Shown piece after piece: positions 16,171-25,494 of a stretch of DNA of 64,000 nucleotides. The stretch is taken from the NCBI RefSeq assembly GCF_028767125.1, contig NZ_JAKCWP010000003.1, positions 372,001 to 436,000 of the forward strand. Direction: 5' to 3'. The translations under genes were made by a program, and so were the position numbers. The DNA is from Chelativorans sp. YIM 93263 (GTDB lineage Bacteria; Pseudomonadota; Alphaproteobacteria; Rhizobiales; Rhizobiaceae). The stretch's first letter is position 1; the number at the start of each line of letters is the position of its first letter. The notes below the pieces were generated by a model. It was given only the letters and a program-made list of their open reading frames with translations. It was not told the DNA's origin and did not search any database.

Positions 16171-16992
16171 CTACGTCCGCAGGCGCGGACGATAGTCCTC
16201 CGCACCCCAGTGCAGAACGCTTTGGCGTCGCGGCCGCGGCGGCGGTTCATAATGCCGGCTGAGGGCGGCAAGCGCGGTTTTCAGCACCACCTTGGCGGAG
16301 CGCACCGGCCAACCGCGCTCTGCCTCCACGCGCTCAAGGCCCTTTAGAAAACAGCACACGTCCACCAGAACCCCGGCCAGCTCCGGACCCACGGCCGCGA
16401 GCGCGTGCTCCACCCGCTGCCGGGCCGCCAGGGCTGCCTCCGTCAGTTCCGCGATACCGTTCTCCCGCCCGCCGCGTTTGCCCCTGTTGACTGGTTCGCT
16501 CCAGCTTGCGCCAAGACGCGGCATGATCTGCCCGCGCGTGAAATCTGCGCGCAGCCGCTCGCCGGCACGGAATTCCGCCTCGTCCAGAAAGGGCCGGCCG
16601 TCCTTGCCGCGCCTGCGGGCGAGTTGACCCAACGGCGATTCCGAAAGGTTCACCTCGACCGTCTCGGGACCGTCCTCCGTGAAGTCTGTGCGTGTGCCGC
16701 GCTCTATGTGCTGTTCGCGGAAGGGCTCGTCCTTGGCGCTCGCGCGCCGCGTCAGTGCCCTTCCCTCAGGTGTCAACGCGAGCACACCATTCTCAATGCC
16801 GACCAGAGCCGCGCGCTGCAAATCGCACAAGGCCGCCGCGGAGATCGAGATAACGCCGCGTTCTCCGCCGTCGAGCAGCAGCCTGCCCTCTTTCGCCGCC
16901 TTTCGTATCGTCCCCGCGCCACTGGCAAGAAAGCGCACGGCGCGCAAACACTCCTTGCGGGCGCGATCTGATTCCATCTTCTGCCGCTTCAT
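16171..16992 (-). CDS. DUF6456 domain protein
   Basis: 273 residues. The C-terminal half has the DUF6456 pattern (SPLGQLARRRGKDGRPFLDEAE, GERLRADFTRGQIMPRLGASW, VLVDVCCFLKGLERVEAERGWP, SAKVVLKTALAALSRHY); the N-terminal part is helical and could be DNA-binding (FLASGAGTIRKAAKEGRLLL). Similar to a replication- or phage-derived helix-turn-helix protein; function unknown. Its start overlaps the stop of the DnaA-C-type gene by 4 bp (ATGA), so the two are coupled, hinting at a shared role at DNA. Confidence 0.75.
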   Translation of the reverse strand: MKRQKMESDRARKECLRAVRFLASGAGTIRKAAKEGRLLLDGGERGVISISAAALCDLQRAALVGIENGVLALTPEGRALTRRASAKDEPFREQHIERGTRTDFTEDGPETVEVNLSESPLGQLARRRGKDGRPFLDEAEFRAGERLRADFTRGQIMPRLGASWSEPVNRGKRGGRENGIAELTEAALAARQRVEHALAAVGPELAGVLVDVCCFLKGLERVEAERGWPVRSAKVVLKTALAALSRHYEPPPRPRRQSVLHWGAEDYRPRLRT

Positions 16993-17423
16993 TGCACCAC
17001 CTCAACCTGCCGAAATGCCGCTGCCGTCACGCGTTCGACCATCAGGACGATGCAATCGAAGTCCTGATCGTCACGCAGATCCTCCACCAGATGGCATGCG
17101 TACTGAACCGTCGTACGGTCGCGCCCGAAACCGCGGGCGACATCGGTCATGCTGAGACCGAGTACGACGTGGGTAACGTACATGCTAATCTGGCGCACAC
17201 GGGTCACACTCGTGGAACTTCGCCCCGGCTGCCGCAACTCCCGGCCGCTGATATTGAAGAGCGCAGCGGCCATGTCCATTACGCACTCGCAGATATCGGT
17301 AATCCGTTCATCGCTCACCGGGCTCAGCCGGCACGGGAAAAGCTCCGGGCCCTGGGCGGCCGTCTCCTGTTCACCTCCGTGAACATCCTGCATCTGACCG
17401 ACGGTCTTCAATAGCACTGGCAC
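16989..17423 (-). CDS. DnaA C-terminal (domain IV)-like helix-turn-helix protein
   Basis: 144 residues with a C-terminal domain like DnaA domain IV, which binds DnaA boxes: SRELRQPGRSSTSVTRVRQI, MYVTHVVLGLSMTDVARGFG and RDRTTVQYACHLVEDLRDD, corresponding to the basic loop and the helix-turn-helix (DRTTV aligns with DnaA's DHTTV/DHSTV). There is no AAA+ ATPase, so it cannot initiate replication itself; it may compete for or regulate DnaA-box sites. The start is GTG 17423 with AAGGGG close ahead; ATG 17393 is an alternative. Coupled to the DUF6456 gene. Confidence 0.8.
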   Translation of the reverse strand: MPVLLKTVGQMQDVHGGEQETAAQGPELFPCRLSPVSDERITDICECVMDMAAALFNISGRELRQPGRSSTSVTRVRQISMYVTHVVLGLSMTDVARGFGRDRTTVQYACHLVEDLRDDQDFDCIVLMVERVTAAAFRQVEVVQ

Positions 17424-17632
17424 ACCCCTTTTTCGAATTTATGAGGAATAAATTCTTATATCGCAGTGCGCGCTAGACGTGAACAAAAACAGAACAAATT
17501 AATTGGAGGGATTCAGTTAAACCCTTGAAACATCGGGAGCTTTTATTTCAACAACCAGAAAAAGCATGCAATTTTATCCCCGCCCCGCCCGCCGGCCTCA
17601 CAGTGATCTCGCGTGAAAATGGAGATCAGCGC

Positions 17633-17920
17633 ATGGAAGCATTAAAGAAGCAGGCGGCTGCGTTTCTGGACGCAAAGGAGGATCGAACGGCGGAAGCGCG
17701 GCAGACGGCGGCGTTCTTCCTGGTTTCAGGGATTGATCTGAGCGCGGCGCTCAAGATGTCGGATCCGGAGAAGGCCATCGTGCTGGCACGCATCGGTCGG
17801 CTGATGCGGCGGGAACGGCTGAAGGGGGTCAGGCGCAATTGGAGCTACGACCTCAACCGCCACATCGCGCTTAAACAGGCCTACGACCGCCTGAAGCGCT
17901 CGCGTGCCGCCAACCAATAA
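17633..17920 (+). CDS. Small conserved cytoplasmic protein, unknown function
   Basis: 95 residues from ATG 17633 with GGAG 8 bases ahead. Entirely helical and charged: KKQAAAFLDAKEDRTAEARQ, FFLVSGIDLSAALKMSDPEK, IGRLMRRERLKGVRRNWSYD, NRHIALKQAYDRLKR. I recall proteins of this pattern (ending WSYDLNRHIALKQA) as widespread in Hyphomicrobiales without a known function. It is a single gene, convergent with mucR, sharing the hairpin just after its stop. Confidence 0.7.
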   Translation: MEALKKQAAAFLDAKEDRTAEARQTAAFFLVSGIDLSAALKMSDPEKAIVLARIGRLMRRERLKGVRRNWSYDLNRHIALKQAYDRLKRSRAANQ

Positions 17921-17949
17921 AAAACTCGCGGGCCGAGAGGCCCGCGAGT
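17920..17949 (-). terminator. Rho-independent terminator for mucR
   Basis: An 11-bp perfect stem, ACTCGCGGGCC (17924-17934) and GGCCCGCGAGT (17939-17949), with a GAGA tetraloop as read on the plus strand. On the minus strand the stem is followed by TTTTTATT, a proper U-tract, so it mainly ends mucR transcripts. It sits 4 bp after the plus-strand stop and may also slow transcription from that side. Confidence 0.85.
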
Positions 17950-18009
17950 CTACATATCAGTAATGCAGCATAGAAATGCCGCATCTTCTGTTTCGTCAGC
18001 GGATGAAGT

Positions 18010-18435
18010 CTACTTCGACTTCCGCTTGCGCCCCAGGCCCATCTTTTTCGCCAGTTCAGAACGAGCCATGGCATAGTTCGGCGCAACCATCGGATAGCTG
18101 GGGTCGAGACTCCACTTCTCCCGATACTGCTCCGGCGTCAGCCCGTAGTGGGTCATGAGATGCCGCTTGAGCGATTTGAACTTCTTACCATCTTCAAGGC
18201 AAACGATGTAATCGTCGTGAACCGAGCGTTTGGGGTTCACAGCCGGTTTGGGCTTCTCCGCCGGCGGCTCCTCGCCGCTGCGGGTCACCTTTCCGAGTGC
18301 TGCATGAACATCAGCAATCAGATTCGACAGCTCCGAAGCTGGAACCGGATTATTGCTGACGTATGCCGCGACAACATCAGCGGTCAACTCGATAATCGTT
18401 TCGTCGTTTCTTGTTTGTTGTTCATCCATTTCCAT
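18010..18435 (-). CDS. mucR: MucR/Ros-family zinc-finger transcriptional regulator
   Basis: 141 residues: helical N-terminal oligomerisation region ([34 protein letters not shown]) and the MucR zinc finger [20 protein letters not shown] followed by [16 protein letters not shown], with the Cys and two His ligands of the prokaryotic C2H2-like fold, then a basic tail (GLGRKRKSK). MucR acts as an H-NS-like global silencer binding AT-rich, T-A-step DNA, and represses its own gene. The 324 bp upstream are AT-rich, which fits autoregulation. It ends in a clear terminator. Confidence 0.93.
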   Translation of the reverse strand: MEMDEQQTRNDETIIELTADVVAAYVSNNPVPASELSNLIADVHAALGKVTRSGEEPPAEKPKPAVNPKRSVHDDYIVCLEDGKKFKSLKRHLMTHYGLTPEQYREKWSLDPSYPMVAPNYAMARSELAKKMGLGRKRKSK

Positions 18436-18759
18436 CGCCCTTGCCCAGTGGCCCTCCCCACATCCTGAAATCTCATTGCAGTGCTGGGTAATTAAATTTT
18501 GATAACTTTCTTACGATCACCCAACCGATATACAGCAGGCAATATTCACTTTTGGCATGCCCCGTCAACTCACAAAATCTTTCCTGTAAAGACTAGGATT
18601 TGCCGTTTACTTGATTTTCACTGAAGTATCACAACCTTCAGTGTAGTAGATAACCAATTTTCATGCCTTGGTTTTATAAATACGTATATAGAAGTTGTAC
18701 TGAGCCAGTTCAATATGTGCGCTGGCCTTGCTTACGAACTGCCGCACTGCCCAGCAGTG
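18436..18759. other. AT-rich intergenic region upstream of mucR
   Basis: This 324-bp stretch between mucR and the end of the Mrp operon is clearly more AT-rich than its surroundings (for example around 18480-18520 and 18590-18690). A plus-strand frame at 18663 is short and without recognisable features. It probably holds the mucR promoter and MucR binding sites; nothing else is seen. Confidence 0.5.
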
Positions 18760-19122
18760 CTATTTTAGCTCGCCATTGTCTTCGTTGCGGATCGTGTCCA
18801 CCATATCATCGTGAACGGAGCCGCCCCACATGCGGTAGCCGGCGACGTAGGCCGCCTTGGCCAGCAAGTGCGCCGAAACCGGCGCAGTCAGGATAAGAAA
18901 GACTATTGCCGCCAGGGCCCGGGTCACAATGGCGGTTTCAGCGGAGAAGAGTGCAAGGGCGATCAGAATACACCCTGATCCCACTGTTCCCACCTTCGAG
19001 GCAGAATGCATACGCGAGTAAAGATCAGGCAGACGCAACAGACCGACTGTAGCGATAAAAGTAAAACCGGAGCCGATGAGGAGCAGGACGCCTACGGCGA
19101 TGTTCTGCAGAAGCTCAATCAT
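18760..19122 (-). CDS. mrpG: Mrp antiporter subunit G
   Basis: 120 residues with three membrane helices: [36 protein letters not shown] and [20 protein letters not shown]. The motif [19 protein letters not shown] is the MnhG/PhaG signature. Part of the Mrp Na+(K+)/H+ antiporter complex. ATG 19122 is preferred over ATG 19128 because GGAG then lies 7 bases ahead. It is the last gene of the seven-gene operon and overlaps mrpF by 8 bp. Confidence 0.9.
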   Translation of the reverse strand: MIELLQNIAVGVLLLIGSGFTFIATVGLLRLPDLYSRMHSASKVGTVGSGCILIALALFSAETAIVTRALAAIVFLILTAPVSAHLLAKAAYVAGYRMWGGSVHDDMVDTIRNEDNGELK

Positions 19123-19453
19123 CCTCATTCTCCACGAACAGGTGGAGCGGATCCTCGCTGATGAATTCCTCCTGGTATCGCTGGCTCATCACAAAGCGTG
19201 CGAAGGCCACCGTTGCGAGGAAGCCGACCAGGCCGAGTGCAATGGCGATGTCCAGGTAGAGTGTGTAGCCCGTGCGGATTCCGATCACGACGATAAAGCC
19301 AATGGCGATCATCACCAGCATATCGAGGCCAAGAATCCGGTCCGGCAGCCCGGGCCCCATGACAACCCGCAAAACCGCGAGCAGGAACGAGAGGCTCAGC
19401 ACGCCGAGGGCGACCAACTCGGCGAATGCAAGAAAATCCTGGCCATTGGTCAT
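19115..19453 (-). CDS. mrpF: Mrp antiporter subunit F
   Basis: 112 residues, three membrane helices ([40 protein letters not shown] and [20 protein letters not shown]), with the MrpF motif [17 protein letters not shown]. The acidic tail ([14 protein letters not shown]) is cytoplasmic or loop. Small subunit of the Mrp complex, coupled by a 4-bp overlap to mrpE and by 8 bp to mrpG. Confidence 0.9.
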   Translation of the reverse strand: MTNGQDFLAFAELVALGVLSLSFLLAVLRVVMGPGLPDRILGLDMLVMIAIGFIVVIGIRTGYTLYLDIAIALGLVGFLATVAFARFVMSQRYQEEFISEDPLHLFVENEDD

Positions 19454-19923
19454 TGGAACGCCTCCATGATCCTGCGTTCGAAGCCGCTCGCGATATCTTC
19501 GCGCAGCGTATCCGGGTCGGAGCAGTCAAGTGCGTGGACGTACAGGTATTTTCGATCCTCGGACACATCCACCGACAATGTGCCCGGCGTCAGCGTGATC
19601 AGATTGGCCAGGAGCGTGATCTCGAAATCGCGCTCCAGCCTGAGCGGATAAGCAAAGATGCCCGGCTTTACATCCATGCGCGGCGAGAGCACCAATATGG
19701 CCACCCGCCATGCCGACTTGATCAATTCAACGATGAACAGCGCTGCAAGCCGTATAAACTGGAAAGTCCGCCGAAAGTAGCCAAGCGATCCGACCTGTTC
19801 CCGGATCAGGTACAGTGCGGCGGCGCCGAGAACATAGCCGAACACGAGGTTCACCAGCGTGAAGCTGCCCGTGACAGCGGCCCAGGCGAGGGCCAGCAGG
19901 ATGTTGGCGAGGTACAGGTTCAT
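19450..19923 (-). CDS. mrpE: Mrp antiporter subunit E
   Basis: 157 residues with two N-terminal membrane helices ([35 protein letters not shown]-type segment), an [20 protein letters not shown] helix and a cytoplasmic domain with [20 protein letters not shown], the conserved MrpE core, ending RIMEAFQ. Required for a functional Mrp complex in other species. It overlaps mrpD and mrpF by 4 bp each. Confidence 0.9.
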   Translation of the reverse strand: MNLYLANILLALAWAAVTGSFTLVNLVFGYVLGAAALYLIREQVGSLGYFRRTFQFIRLAALFIVELIKSAWRVAILVLSPRMDVKPGIFAYPLRLERDFEITLLANLITLTPGTLSVDVSEDRKYLYVHALDCSDPDTLREDIASGFERRIMEAFQ

Positions 19924-21485
19924 TGCGCCGCTCCCTCGGGAAAGACGGTGCCGATATAGGTCGTCGCGTCAATGAGACCGCCGGCAGCACTTTCGGCAAG
20001 ACCGATAACCGGATCGGGATAAAGCCCAATGATAAGCATGGGCAGCGACAATGCCGTCAAGACGCCGTATCCCAGCGCCGGCGACATTCCTGCCTTGATC
20101 GGTTCCGCATTCTCCGGGAGCGGGCGCCAGATCGCCAGAATGAAGACGCGGCCGAGCGCGACCGTCGTCAGGAACCCAGTCAGGAGAATGGTGAAGCCGA
20201 GCCACGACCAGCCGGACTCCAGCGAGGCCTGGACGAGCATAACCTTCGGCCACAGGCCGGAGGCCGGCGGAAGCCCGGCGATGGAAAGGACGAGGAACAG
20301 CGCAAAGGCGGCAATCAGCGGACGGGCGGCATAGAGCCCGCCGAGATCGCGCAGCGAATAGCTCCCGCCCAAACTGTTCATCACACCGGCGAGCAGATAG
20401 AGCGCGCCCAAGACGATCATGGAATGGAGCGCGTAGAAAACCGTTCCGGCGAAGCCTTCCGGCGTCCCGATAGCGATGCCCGCCAGCATGATGCCGATAC
20501 CGGAAATGACGACAAAGCCCAGCGCGCGCCGGATATCGGTCTGCGCCAGGGCTCCCATGATCCCAAGTATCATGGTCGCCGCCGCCACCCAGGCGATCAG
20601 GACGGAGAGAATCTCCAGCTCCGGCGGAAACAGCATGCCGAAGGTGCGCAACAACCCGTAAATGCCTACTTTCGTCAAAACTGCGCCAAAGAGGGCAGAC
20701 GTGACGATGCGCGGCGTGTGATAGGACGCCGGCAGCCAGAAATTGACCGGGAAGGCCGCCGCCTTCATGGCGAAGGCCAGGAGATACAACACGGTGAGCG
20801 TCATCAGCGGAGCGGTATCCCGCAGATCGCCTGCCTTGCGCGCCACATCGGCCATGTTGAGCGTGCCGAAGATGCCGTAGAGATAGGCCGTCGCGATCAG
20901 AAAGAACGTCGTGCCGATGAGATTGAGGATCGCGTATTTGGTCGCGCCGTCGAGTTGGCGGCGTTCCGACCCCATGACCAGGAGGCCGAACGAGGAGATC
21001 AGGAAGACCTCGAACCAGACATAGAGATTGAACATGTCGCCGGTCAGGAACGCGCCGTTTACGCCGGCCATCATCAGGATCAAGAGGGCATAATACCCGT
21101 AGCGCCGGCCCACCGTGCCGATATCGCTCGTGGCGTAGAACGCGCAGACCACCGCGACCAGCGTTCCGGCGACCGCGAAGGACGCGCCGAGCGGATCCGC
21201 CACGAATGAAATGCCGAAGGGCGGGAGCCAGCGGCCCATGGTCATGACGACGATGCCCTGCTCCAGCACCCGCATGAGCAGCAGTACAGTGCACACGAGC
21301 GTTGCAAGGAGCCCGCCGGCCGCCAGCCAGCCGTGCATGCGCGTTTCGCGGCGCGCGACAAGCAGAATGCCCCCTACCACCAGCGGGATGGCAACGGGCG
21401 CGACCACAAGCCAATCGGCCAGCGGCACGGGTTCCAGCACCATGGCACCTGAAAGATCGGCGGTATATTCAGTTTCTACTGCCAT
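19920..21485 (-). CDS. mrpD: Mrp antiporter subunit D
   Basis: 521 residues, about 14 membrane helices, of the NuoL/M/N-like family (proton-translocating). Seen are the conserved VWFEVFLISSFGLLVMGSE segment with the key Glu, AFAMKAAAFPVNFWLPASYH with the functional Lys, and ALAQTDIRRALGFVVISGIG. One of the two large ion-translocating subunits of Mrp. The start at 21485 is supported by GAGG 5 bases ahead. It lies 7 bp after mrpC and overlaps mrpE by 4 bp. Confidence 0.93.
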   Translation of the reverse strand: MAVETEYTADLSGAMVLEPVPLADWLVVAPVAIPLVVGGILLVARRETRMHGWLAAGGLLATLVCTVLLLMRVLEQGIVVMTMGRWLPPFGISFVADPLGASFAVAGTLVAVVCAFYATSDIGTVGRRYGYYALLILMMAGVNGAFLTGDMFNLYVWFEVFLISSFGLLVMGSERRQLDGATKYAILNLIGTTFFLIATAYLYGIFGTLNMADVARKAGDLRDTAPLMTLTVLYLLAFAMKAAAFPVNFWLPASYHTPRIVTSALFGAVLTKVGIYGLLRTFGMLFPPELEILSVLIAWVAAATMILGIMGALAQTDIRRALGFVVISGIGIMLAGIAIGTPEGFAGTVFYALHSMIVLGALYLLAGVMNSLGGSYSLRDLGGLYAARPLIAAFALFLVLSIAGLPPASGLWPKVMLVQASLESGWSWLGFTILLTGFLTTVALGRVFILAIWRPLPENAEPIKAGMSPALGYGVLTALSLPMLIIGLYPDPVIGLAESAAGGLIDATTYIGTVFPEGAAQ

Positions 21486-21492
21486 TCTTGCC

Positions 21493-21870
21493 TCAATACC
21501 CCAGCGGCGGGAGCTCGTTGCCCTTCGGCTCCGCGACCCTCATCTCGTCCGTATCGTCCGTGCCGATCTCCTGATAGGCCCGGAACGCCAGGACCAGAAG
21601 GAAAGCGAAAATGGAAAAGGCAATGACAATCGCCGTCAGGACGAGCGCCTGCGGCAGGGGGTTTGCCGTCGTCTGGCTCGGCGTATCTGCATCGATCGGG
21701 ATGATCGGTGGCATCTCGCCCAACAGGCGACCGGCCGAGAAGATCGTCAGGTTGACCGCGTTACTGAAGATCGAAACACCGAGGAGAATGCGGATGATAT
21801 GCTTGGAAAGCATGAGGTAGATGGAGACGGCAAAGAAGACGCCTACGGTGAAGACAAGGGCCACGTCCAT
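21493..21870 (-). CDS. mrpC: Mrp antiporter subunit C
   Basis: 125 residues, NuoK-like with three helices: ALVFTVGVFFAVSIYLML, IIRILLGVSIFSNAVNLTIF (with the NuoK-type GVSIFSNAVNL motif) and ALVLTAIVIAFSIFAFLLVL. The loop GEMPPIIPIDADTPSQTTAN contains the conserved region before DPLPQALVLTAIVI seen in MrpC proteins (here NPLPQALVLTAIVI). It starts where mrpB ends (1-bp overlap). Confidence 0.92.
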   Translation of the reverse strand: MDVALVFTVGVFFAVSIYLMLSKHIIRILLGVSIFSNAVNLTIFSAGRLLGEMPPIIPIDADTPSQTTANPLPQALVLTAIVIAFSIFAFLLVLAFRAYQEIGTDDTDEMRVAEPKGNELPPLGY

Positions 21871-22292
21871 CAGATACGCTCCTCCCGCTCTTCAAGCCCA
21901 AGGGCAATCGAGGTCAGCGAACCGAGGACGACCAGATACACACCGACGTCGAAGAGCAGCACGGACGACAGGTCCACGTGAACGCCGAGCACGTCGATCG
22001 GGGCCCACAAGCCGGTGAGAAACGGCGTGCCGGCAAAGATAGACATCAAACCGGCGCTCGCAGCCGACAACAGGCCTATCCCCGAAATGGTCATCGGATG
22101 AAAATAAATCGCGCGGCGTACCGGCGAGACGCCGCAGGCGATGCCGTAGATGGCGAAGGCGGAGGCGGCGATCAGGCCGGCGATGAAGCCGCCGCCCGGC
22201 TCGTTGTGTCCGCGCAGCAGCACGAAGATCGAGAAAAGCACCATGAGACTGGCGAGATACGGCGCGATGGTGCGGAATATCAGCGTGCGCAT
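21870..22292 (-). CDS. mrpB: Mrp antiporter subunit B
   Basis: 140 residues with four membrane helices and the MnhB pattern ([59 protein letters not shown]); the GHNxPGGGFI motif is diagnostic. In many rhizobia this domain is fused to MrpA (PhaAB); here it is a separate gene beginning 1 bp after mrpA, the arrangement of Bacillus-type seven-gene operons. Confidence 0.92.
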   Translation of the reverse strand: MRTLIFRTIAPYLASLMVLFSIFVLLRGHNEPGGGFIAGLIAASAFAIYGIACGVSPVRRAIYFHPMTISGIGLLSAASAGLMSIFAGTPFLTGLWAPIDVLGVHVDLSSVLLFDVGVYLVVLGSLTSIALGLEEREERI

Positions 22293-22293
22293 A

Positions 22294-24648
22294 TCAGCTC
22301 TCCCTTTCCCTTGCCGACTTCAGGTCGACCTGCGCGCGGCCTGGGCGAATGCGCACGAGCGCGAGGATGGCCAAGCCCGCTATCATGACGACGGCGATCT
22401 CGCCCAGCGTGTCGAGCCCGCGGAAGTCCACGAGGATCACGTTCACGATGTTACGGCCATGGGCGATCACACGGGAGTTTTCCGCAAAGAACACGCTGAG
22501 CGTGGTGTCGAACGGCAGCTCGATAACACGCAGCAGAAAGAGCGATAGCCCGAGACCGCAAGCGACAGCGATGAGAACGTCGGGCACCTTCTCGCGGGTC
22601 GGCCGGTGGTCGGTCGGCGAGAGGCGCAGCCGCGTCATCACCAGCGCCAGGATGACCACGGCCAGCGTTTCCACCATGAACTGGGTAAAGGAAAGGTCCG
22701 GCGCCCCCAGGAGCATGAAGATGAGCGCCACGGCAAAACCCTGGATGCCGAGCGAAACGATGGCCGTCAGCCGGTCGCGCGCCCAGACGACAGCGCCAAG
22801 GCCGATGAAGGCGACGGCGAGCACGGCCCACTCGTAGAAATGCAAGGGGGAGAAGGTCGGGATGGCAGGCAGTTCATCGAACACCAGCATCGGCACGAAG
22901 AGTGCTGCTATCAGAACGGTGAAAACAGTCGTTACGTAATTGTCGAGACGTCCGCTCTGAATCACACCCGTGACGGAGTAGGAGGACCGGATGAGCCCGC
23001 GGATCGCTTGATCGAAGCCCCGGTCGGGGCCCCAGCCGATCGCTGCAAGCGTGGAGGTCATCGCCGCGCGCCCGCGCGCCAGCGACATATAGGCCAGAAT
23101 GCCGAGCGCGACCGTAATCACCGAGAGCAGAAGCGGCATGCCGATGTGCGGAATTACGGATATGTGAATGCTGACGGGCTCACCATAGACGGCGCTCGCC
23201 ATTGGGCTCGATATCAGGTGGTGGCTGCCCTCTGACAAGAGCGCCGAAACAAGTCCGCTCACCGCAAGAACGAGCGGCCCGAGCCACAGCAGGATCGGGC
23301 CTTCATGCGGCGTCTTCGGCGTTTCCACCCTGGCGCCGGTGAACGGTTTCAGCCCCACTGCGAACCCGATGGCGAACATCAGCGCGTTGCCGATCAGCGC
23401 GACCACCGTCAGCAGAATGCCCCAGCCGGCACCGGTCGCAAGCCCGGCGTAGATCTCTTCCTTGGCAAGGAAGCCGAAGAAGGGCGGCAGCCCGCCCATG
23501 GAAAGGGCGGCGAGCACCGCGGCGGCAAAGGTGATCGGCATGGCGCGGCCGATTCCGCCGAGCTGGGTTATGTCGCGCGTGCCGGTCTCATGGTCGATTG
23601 CGCCGGCGACCATGAAGAGCGCGCCTTTGAACATGGAGTGGGCAATGAGGTACAGCACCGCCGCCTCGACTGCCACTTTGGAGCCGAAACCGGTGAGCAT
23701 GACGAGCAGTCCGAGCGAGGCCACCGTCGTGTAGGCCAGCATCAGCTTCAGATCGGTCTGCCGCACGGCCAGAAGGGTGCCGACGAGCAGCGTCGTGCCG
23801 CCAAAGATCGGCAGGATCGTCTCCCAGGCCACGGTCTCGCCCATCACCGGGTTCAGCCGCATGAGCAGGTAGACGCCCGCCTTCACCATGGTGGCCGAAT
23901 GCAGATAGGCCGAAACGGGTGTGGGCGCTTCCATGGCGTTGGGCAGCCAGAAATGGAACGGAAACTGGGCCGATTTCGTGAAAGCGCCGCCGAGAATGAG
24001 AAGCAGCGCGGCGATGTAGAGCGGCGAGGCGCGCAGGGCGTCGCTGTCCAGGATCGCGGAGAGCGAGTGCTCACCCGTGATGCTCGTGATCACCAGAAGT
24101 CCGGCCAGCAGTGACAGACCGCCTGCCCCCGTTACGACCAGGGCCTGAAGCGCGGCACGGCGGGAGGCCTCGCGCACATGATCGAAACCGATCAGCAGGA
24201 AGGAGGTGATCGAGGTCAGTTCCCAGAACACGAAGAGCATGAGGAAGGAGTCGGCGACCACCAGCCCCTGCATCGCTCCCATGAACATGAGGATGAACGA
24301 GAAAAAACGGCCCTGCTGCGGATTGCCCTTGAGGTAGCCGCCCGAGTACAGCACGACCAGCGTGCCGATGCCGGAAATGAGCAGTGCGAATGTCAGCGAG
24401 AGCCCGTCCAGATACCAGGAGAACTCGACGTTAAGGCGCTCGATCCAGCTATAGCCGCCCGCCACCGGTTCGCCGGCCGCCACAGACGGCAGGAAGCCTG
24501 CAAAATGATAGAAAATGAAGAGCGGGGCGAGCGCTAGGACCCAGGCGGCGTTGTGGGCCAGCCAGCGAGTGAGAAGCGGAGCAAGTCCTGCCGCGATGAA
24601 CGGCAGGATCAGCACAAAAAAGGTCAGCAACGGCCCGTCGGCTGCCAT
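22294..24648 (-). CDS. mrpA: Mrp antiporter subunit A
   Basis: 784 residues, the largest Mrp subunit: NuoL-like core with the [20 protein letters not shown] segment (key Glu), [20 protein letters not shown] (functional Lys), and [20 protein letters not shown], followed by C-terminal helices (FALTERNATIVE-free MnhA extension) including [20 protein letters not shown]. Length matches stand-alone MrpA. It is the first gene of the mrpABCDEFG operon; the likely promoter lies in the 206 bp before msrB. The complex exchanges Na+ or K+ for protons and supports alkali and salt tolerance. Confidence 0.93.
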   Translation of the reverse strand: MAADGPLLTFFVLILPFIAAGLAPLLTRWLAHNAAWVLALAPLFIFYHFAGFLPSVAAGEPVAGGYSWIERLNVEFSWYLDGLSLTFALLISGIGTLVVLYSGGYLKGNPQQGRFFSFILMFMGAMQGLVVADSFLMLFVFWELTSITSFLLIGFDHVREASRRAALQALVVTGAGGLSLLAGLLVITSITGEHSLSAILDSDALRASPLYIAALLLILGGAFTKSAQFPFHFWLPNAMEAPTPVSAYLHSATMVKAGVYLLMRLNPVMGETVAWETILPIFGGTTLLVGTLLAVRQTDLKLMLAYTTVASLGLLVMLTGFGSKVAVEAAVLYLIAHSMFKGALFMVAGAIDHETGTRDITQLGGIGRAMPITFAAAVLAALSMGGLPPFFGFLAKEEIYAGLATGAGWGILLTVVALIGNALMFAIGFAVGLKPFTGARVETPKTPHEGPILLWLGPLVLAVSGLVSALLSEGSHHLISSPMASAVYGEPVSIHISVIPHIGMPLLLSVITVALGILAYMSLARGRAAMTSTLAAIGWGPDRGFDQAIRGLIRSSYSVTGVIQSGRLDNYVTTVFTVLIAALFVPMLVFDELPAIPTFSPLHFYEWAVLAVAFIGLGAVVWARDRLTAIVSLGIQGFAVALIFMLLGAPDLSFTQFMVETLAVVILALVMTRLRLSPTDHRPTREKVPDVLIAVACGLGLSLFLLRVIELPFDTTLSVFFAENSRVIAHGRNIVNVILVDFRGLDTLGEIAVVMIAGLAILALVRIRPGRAQVDLKSARERES

Positions 24649-24854
24649 GAATAGTCCCCGCTAGAAGCCCCCAACTCTCTTGTTTGCGATGGTGAAAGCC
24701 ACGACATTCGCCGCCGTCACATAGACGTTCATGCCGCGCCGGGCAAGACAAGCCGGGTTGCAAGCCGGTTTATTCACGGGATTGCCGCGCAGACACTGCA
24801 AAGGTGCGTCGTTGCGTCCTACATATGCCATGACGACGGGCAAAGAGGTTTGAT

Positions 24855-25262
24855 ATGGCTGAAGACACCCCGCTGAAAATCCGGAAGACGAATGAAGAGT
24901 GGCGCGAAAAACTCACGCCGGAGCAGTATTACGTCACCCGAGAACACGGCACCGAACGCGCCTTTACCGGCCCCTACTGGGACAACAAGCGCGAGGGCCT
25001 TTATCGCTGCGTGGCCTGCGCCCGGCCGCTGTTTTCGTCCGAGACGAAATACGACTCCGGCACCGGCTGGCCGAGCTTCTATGCCCCGGTTGATGACGAC
25101 GCGGTGTCGCTTCACAAGGACCGCTCGTGGTTCGCCACGCGGACGGAAGTCCGCTGTGCCGATTGCGATTCCCATCTGGGCCACGTTTTTAACGACGGGC
25201 CGGAGCCGACGGGCCTGCGCTATTGCATGAACGGCCACGCGCTCGATTTCGAAGAAAAATAG
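24855..25262 (+). CDS. msrB: Peptide-methionine (R)-S-oxide reductase MsrB
   Basis: 135 residues, complete SelR/MsrB fold: [20 protein letters not shown], zinc cysteine pairs CVAC (in [11 protein letters not shown]) and CADC (in [14 protein letters not shown]), the [10 protein letters not shown] motif, and [13 protein letters not shown] with catalytic Cys124. It reduces methionine-R-sulfoxide in proteins. GAGG precedes the start by 6 bases. Single gene, divergent from the Mrp operon. Confidence 0.95.
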   Translation: MAEDTPLKIRKTNEEWREKLTPEQYYVTREHGTERAFTGPYWDNKREGLYRCVACARPLFSSETKYDSGTGWPSFYAPVDDDAVSLHKDRSWFATRTEVRCADCDSHLGHVFNDGPEPTGLRYCMNGHALDFEEK

Positions 25263-25494
25263 GAACGGGCTAGCACGTTCTGGGCATCAGCGTCTTTTCG
25301 ACGCAGGATGGCAAAAAGTCCCGTCACCGGTACAGCGCTTCGCTCTGATAGGCTCGCTTCGCATATAGGTGATTCGCATTGTATCCGTGGCCATTGGCTT
25401 TGATCGTCTCGCACAGTGGGACGGCTCGGGCACCGCGCCGGCGGTCAAGTATTAATACCGCCCAGCAACTCGATTTTTCAGGAGTATCCTTCCC

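Noticed and set aside
25263-25494. Gene between msrB and the oligopeptidase gene
   Set aside because: Only short shadow frames; 232 bp with no ribosome site or recognisable feature apart from the peptidase leader.
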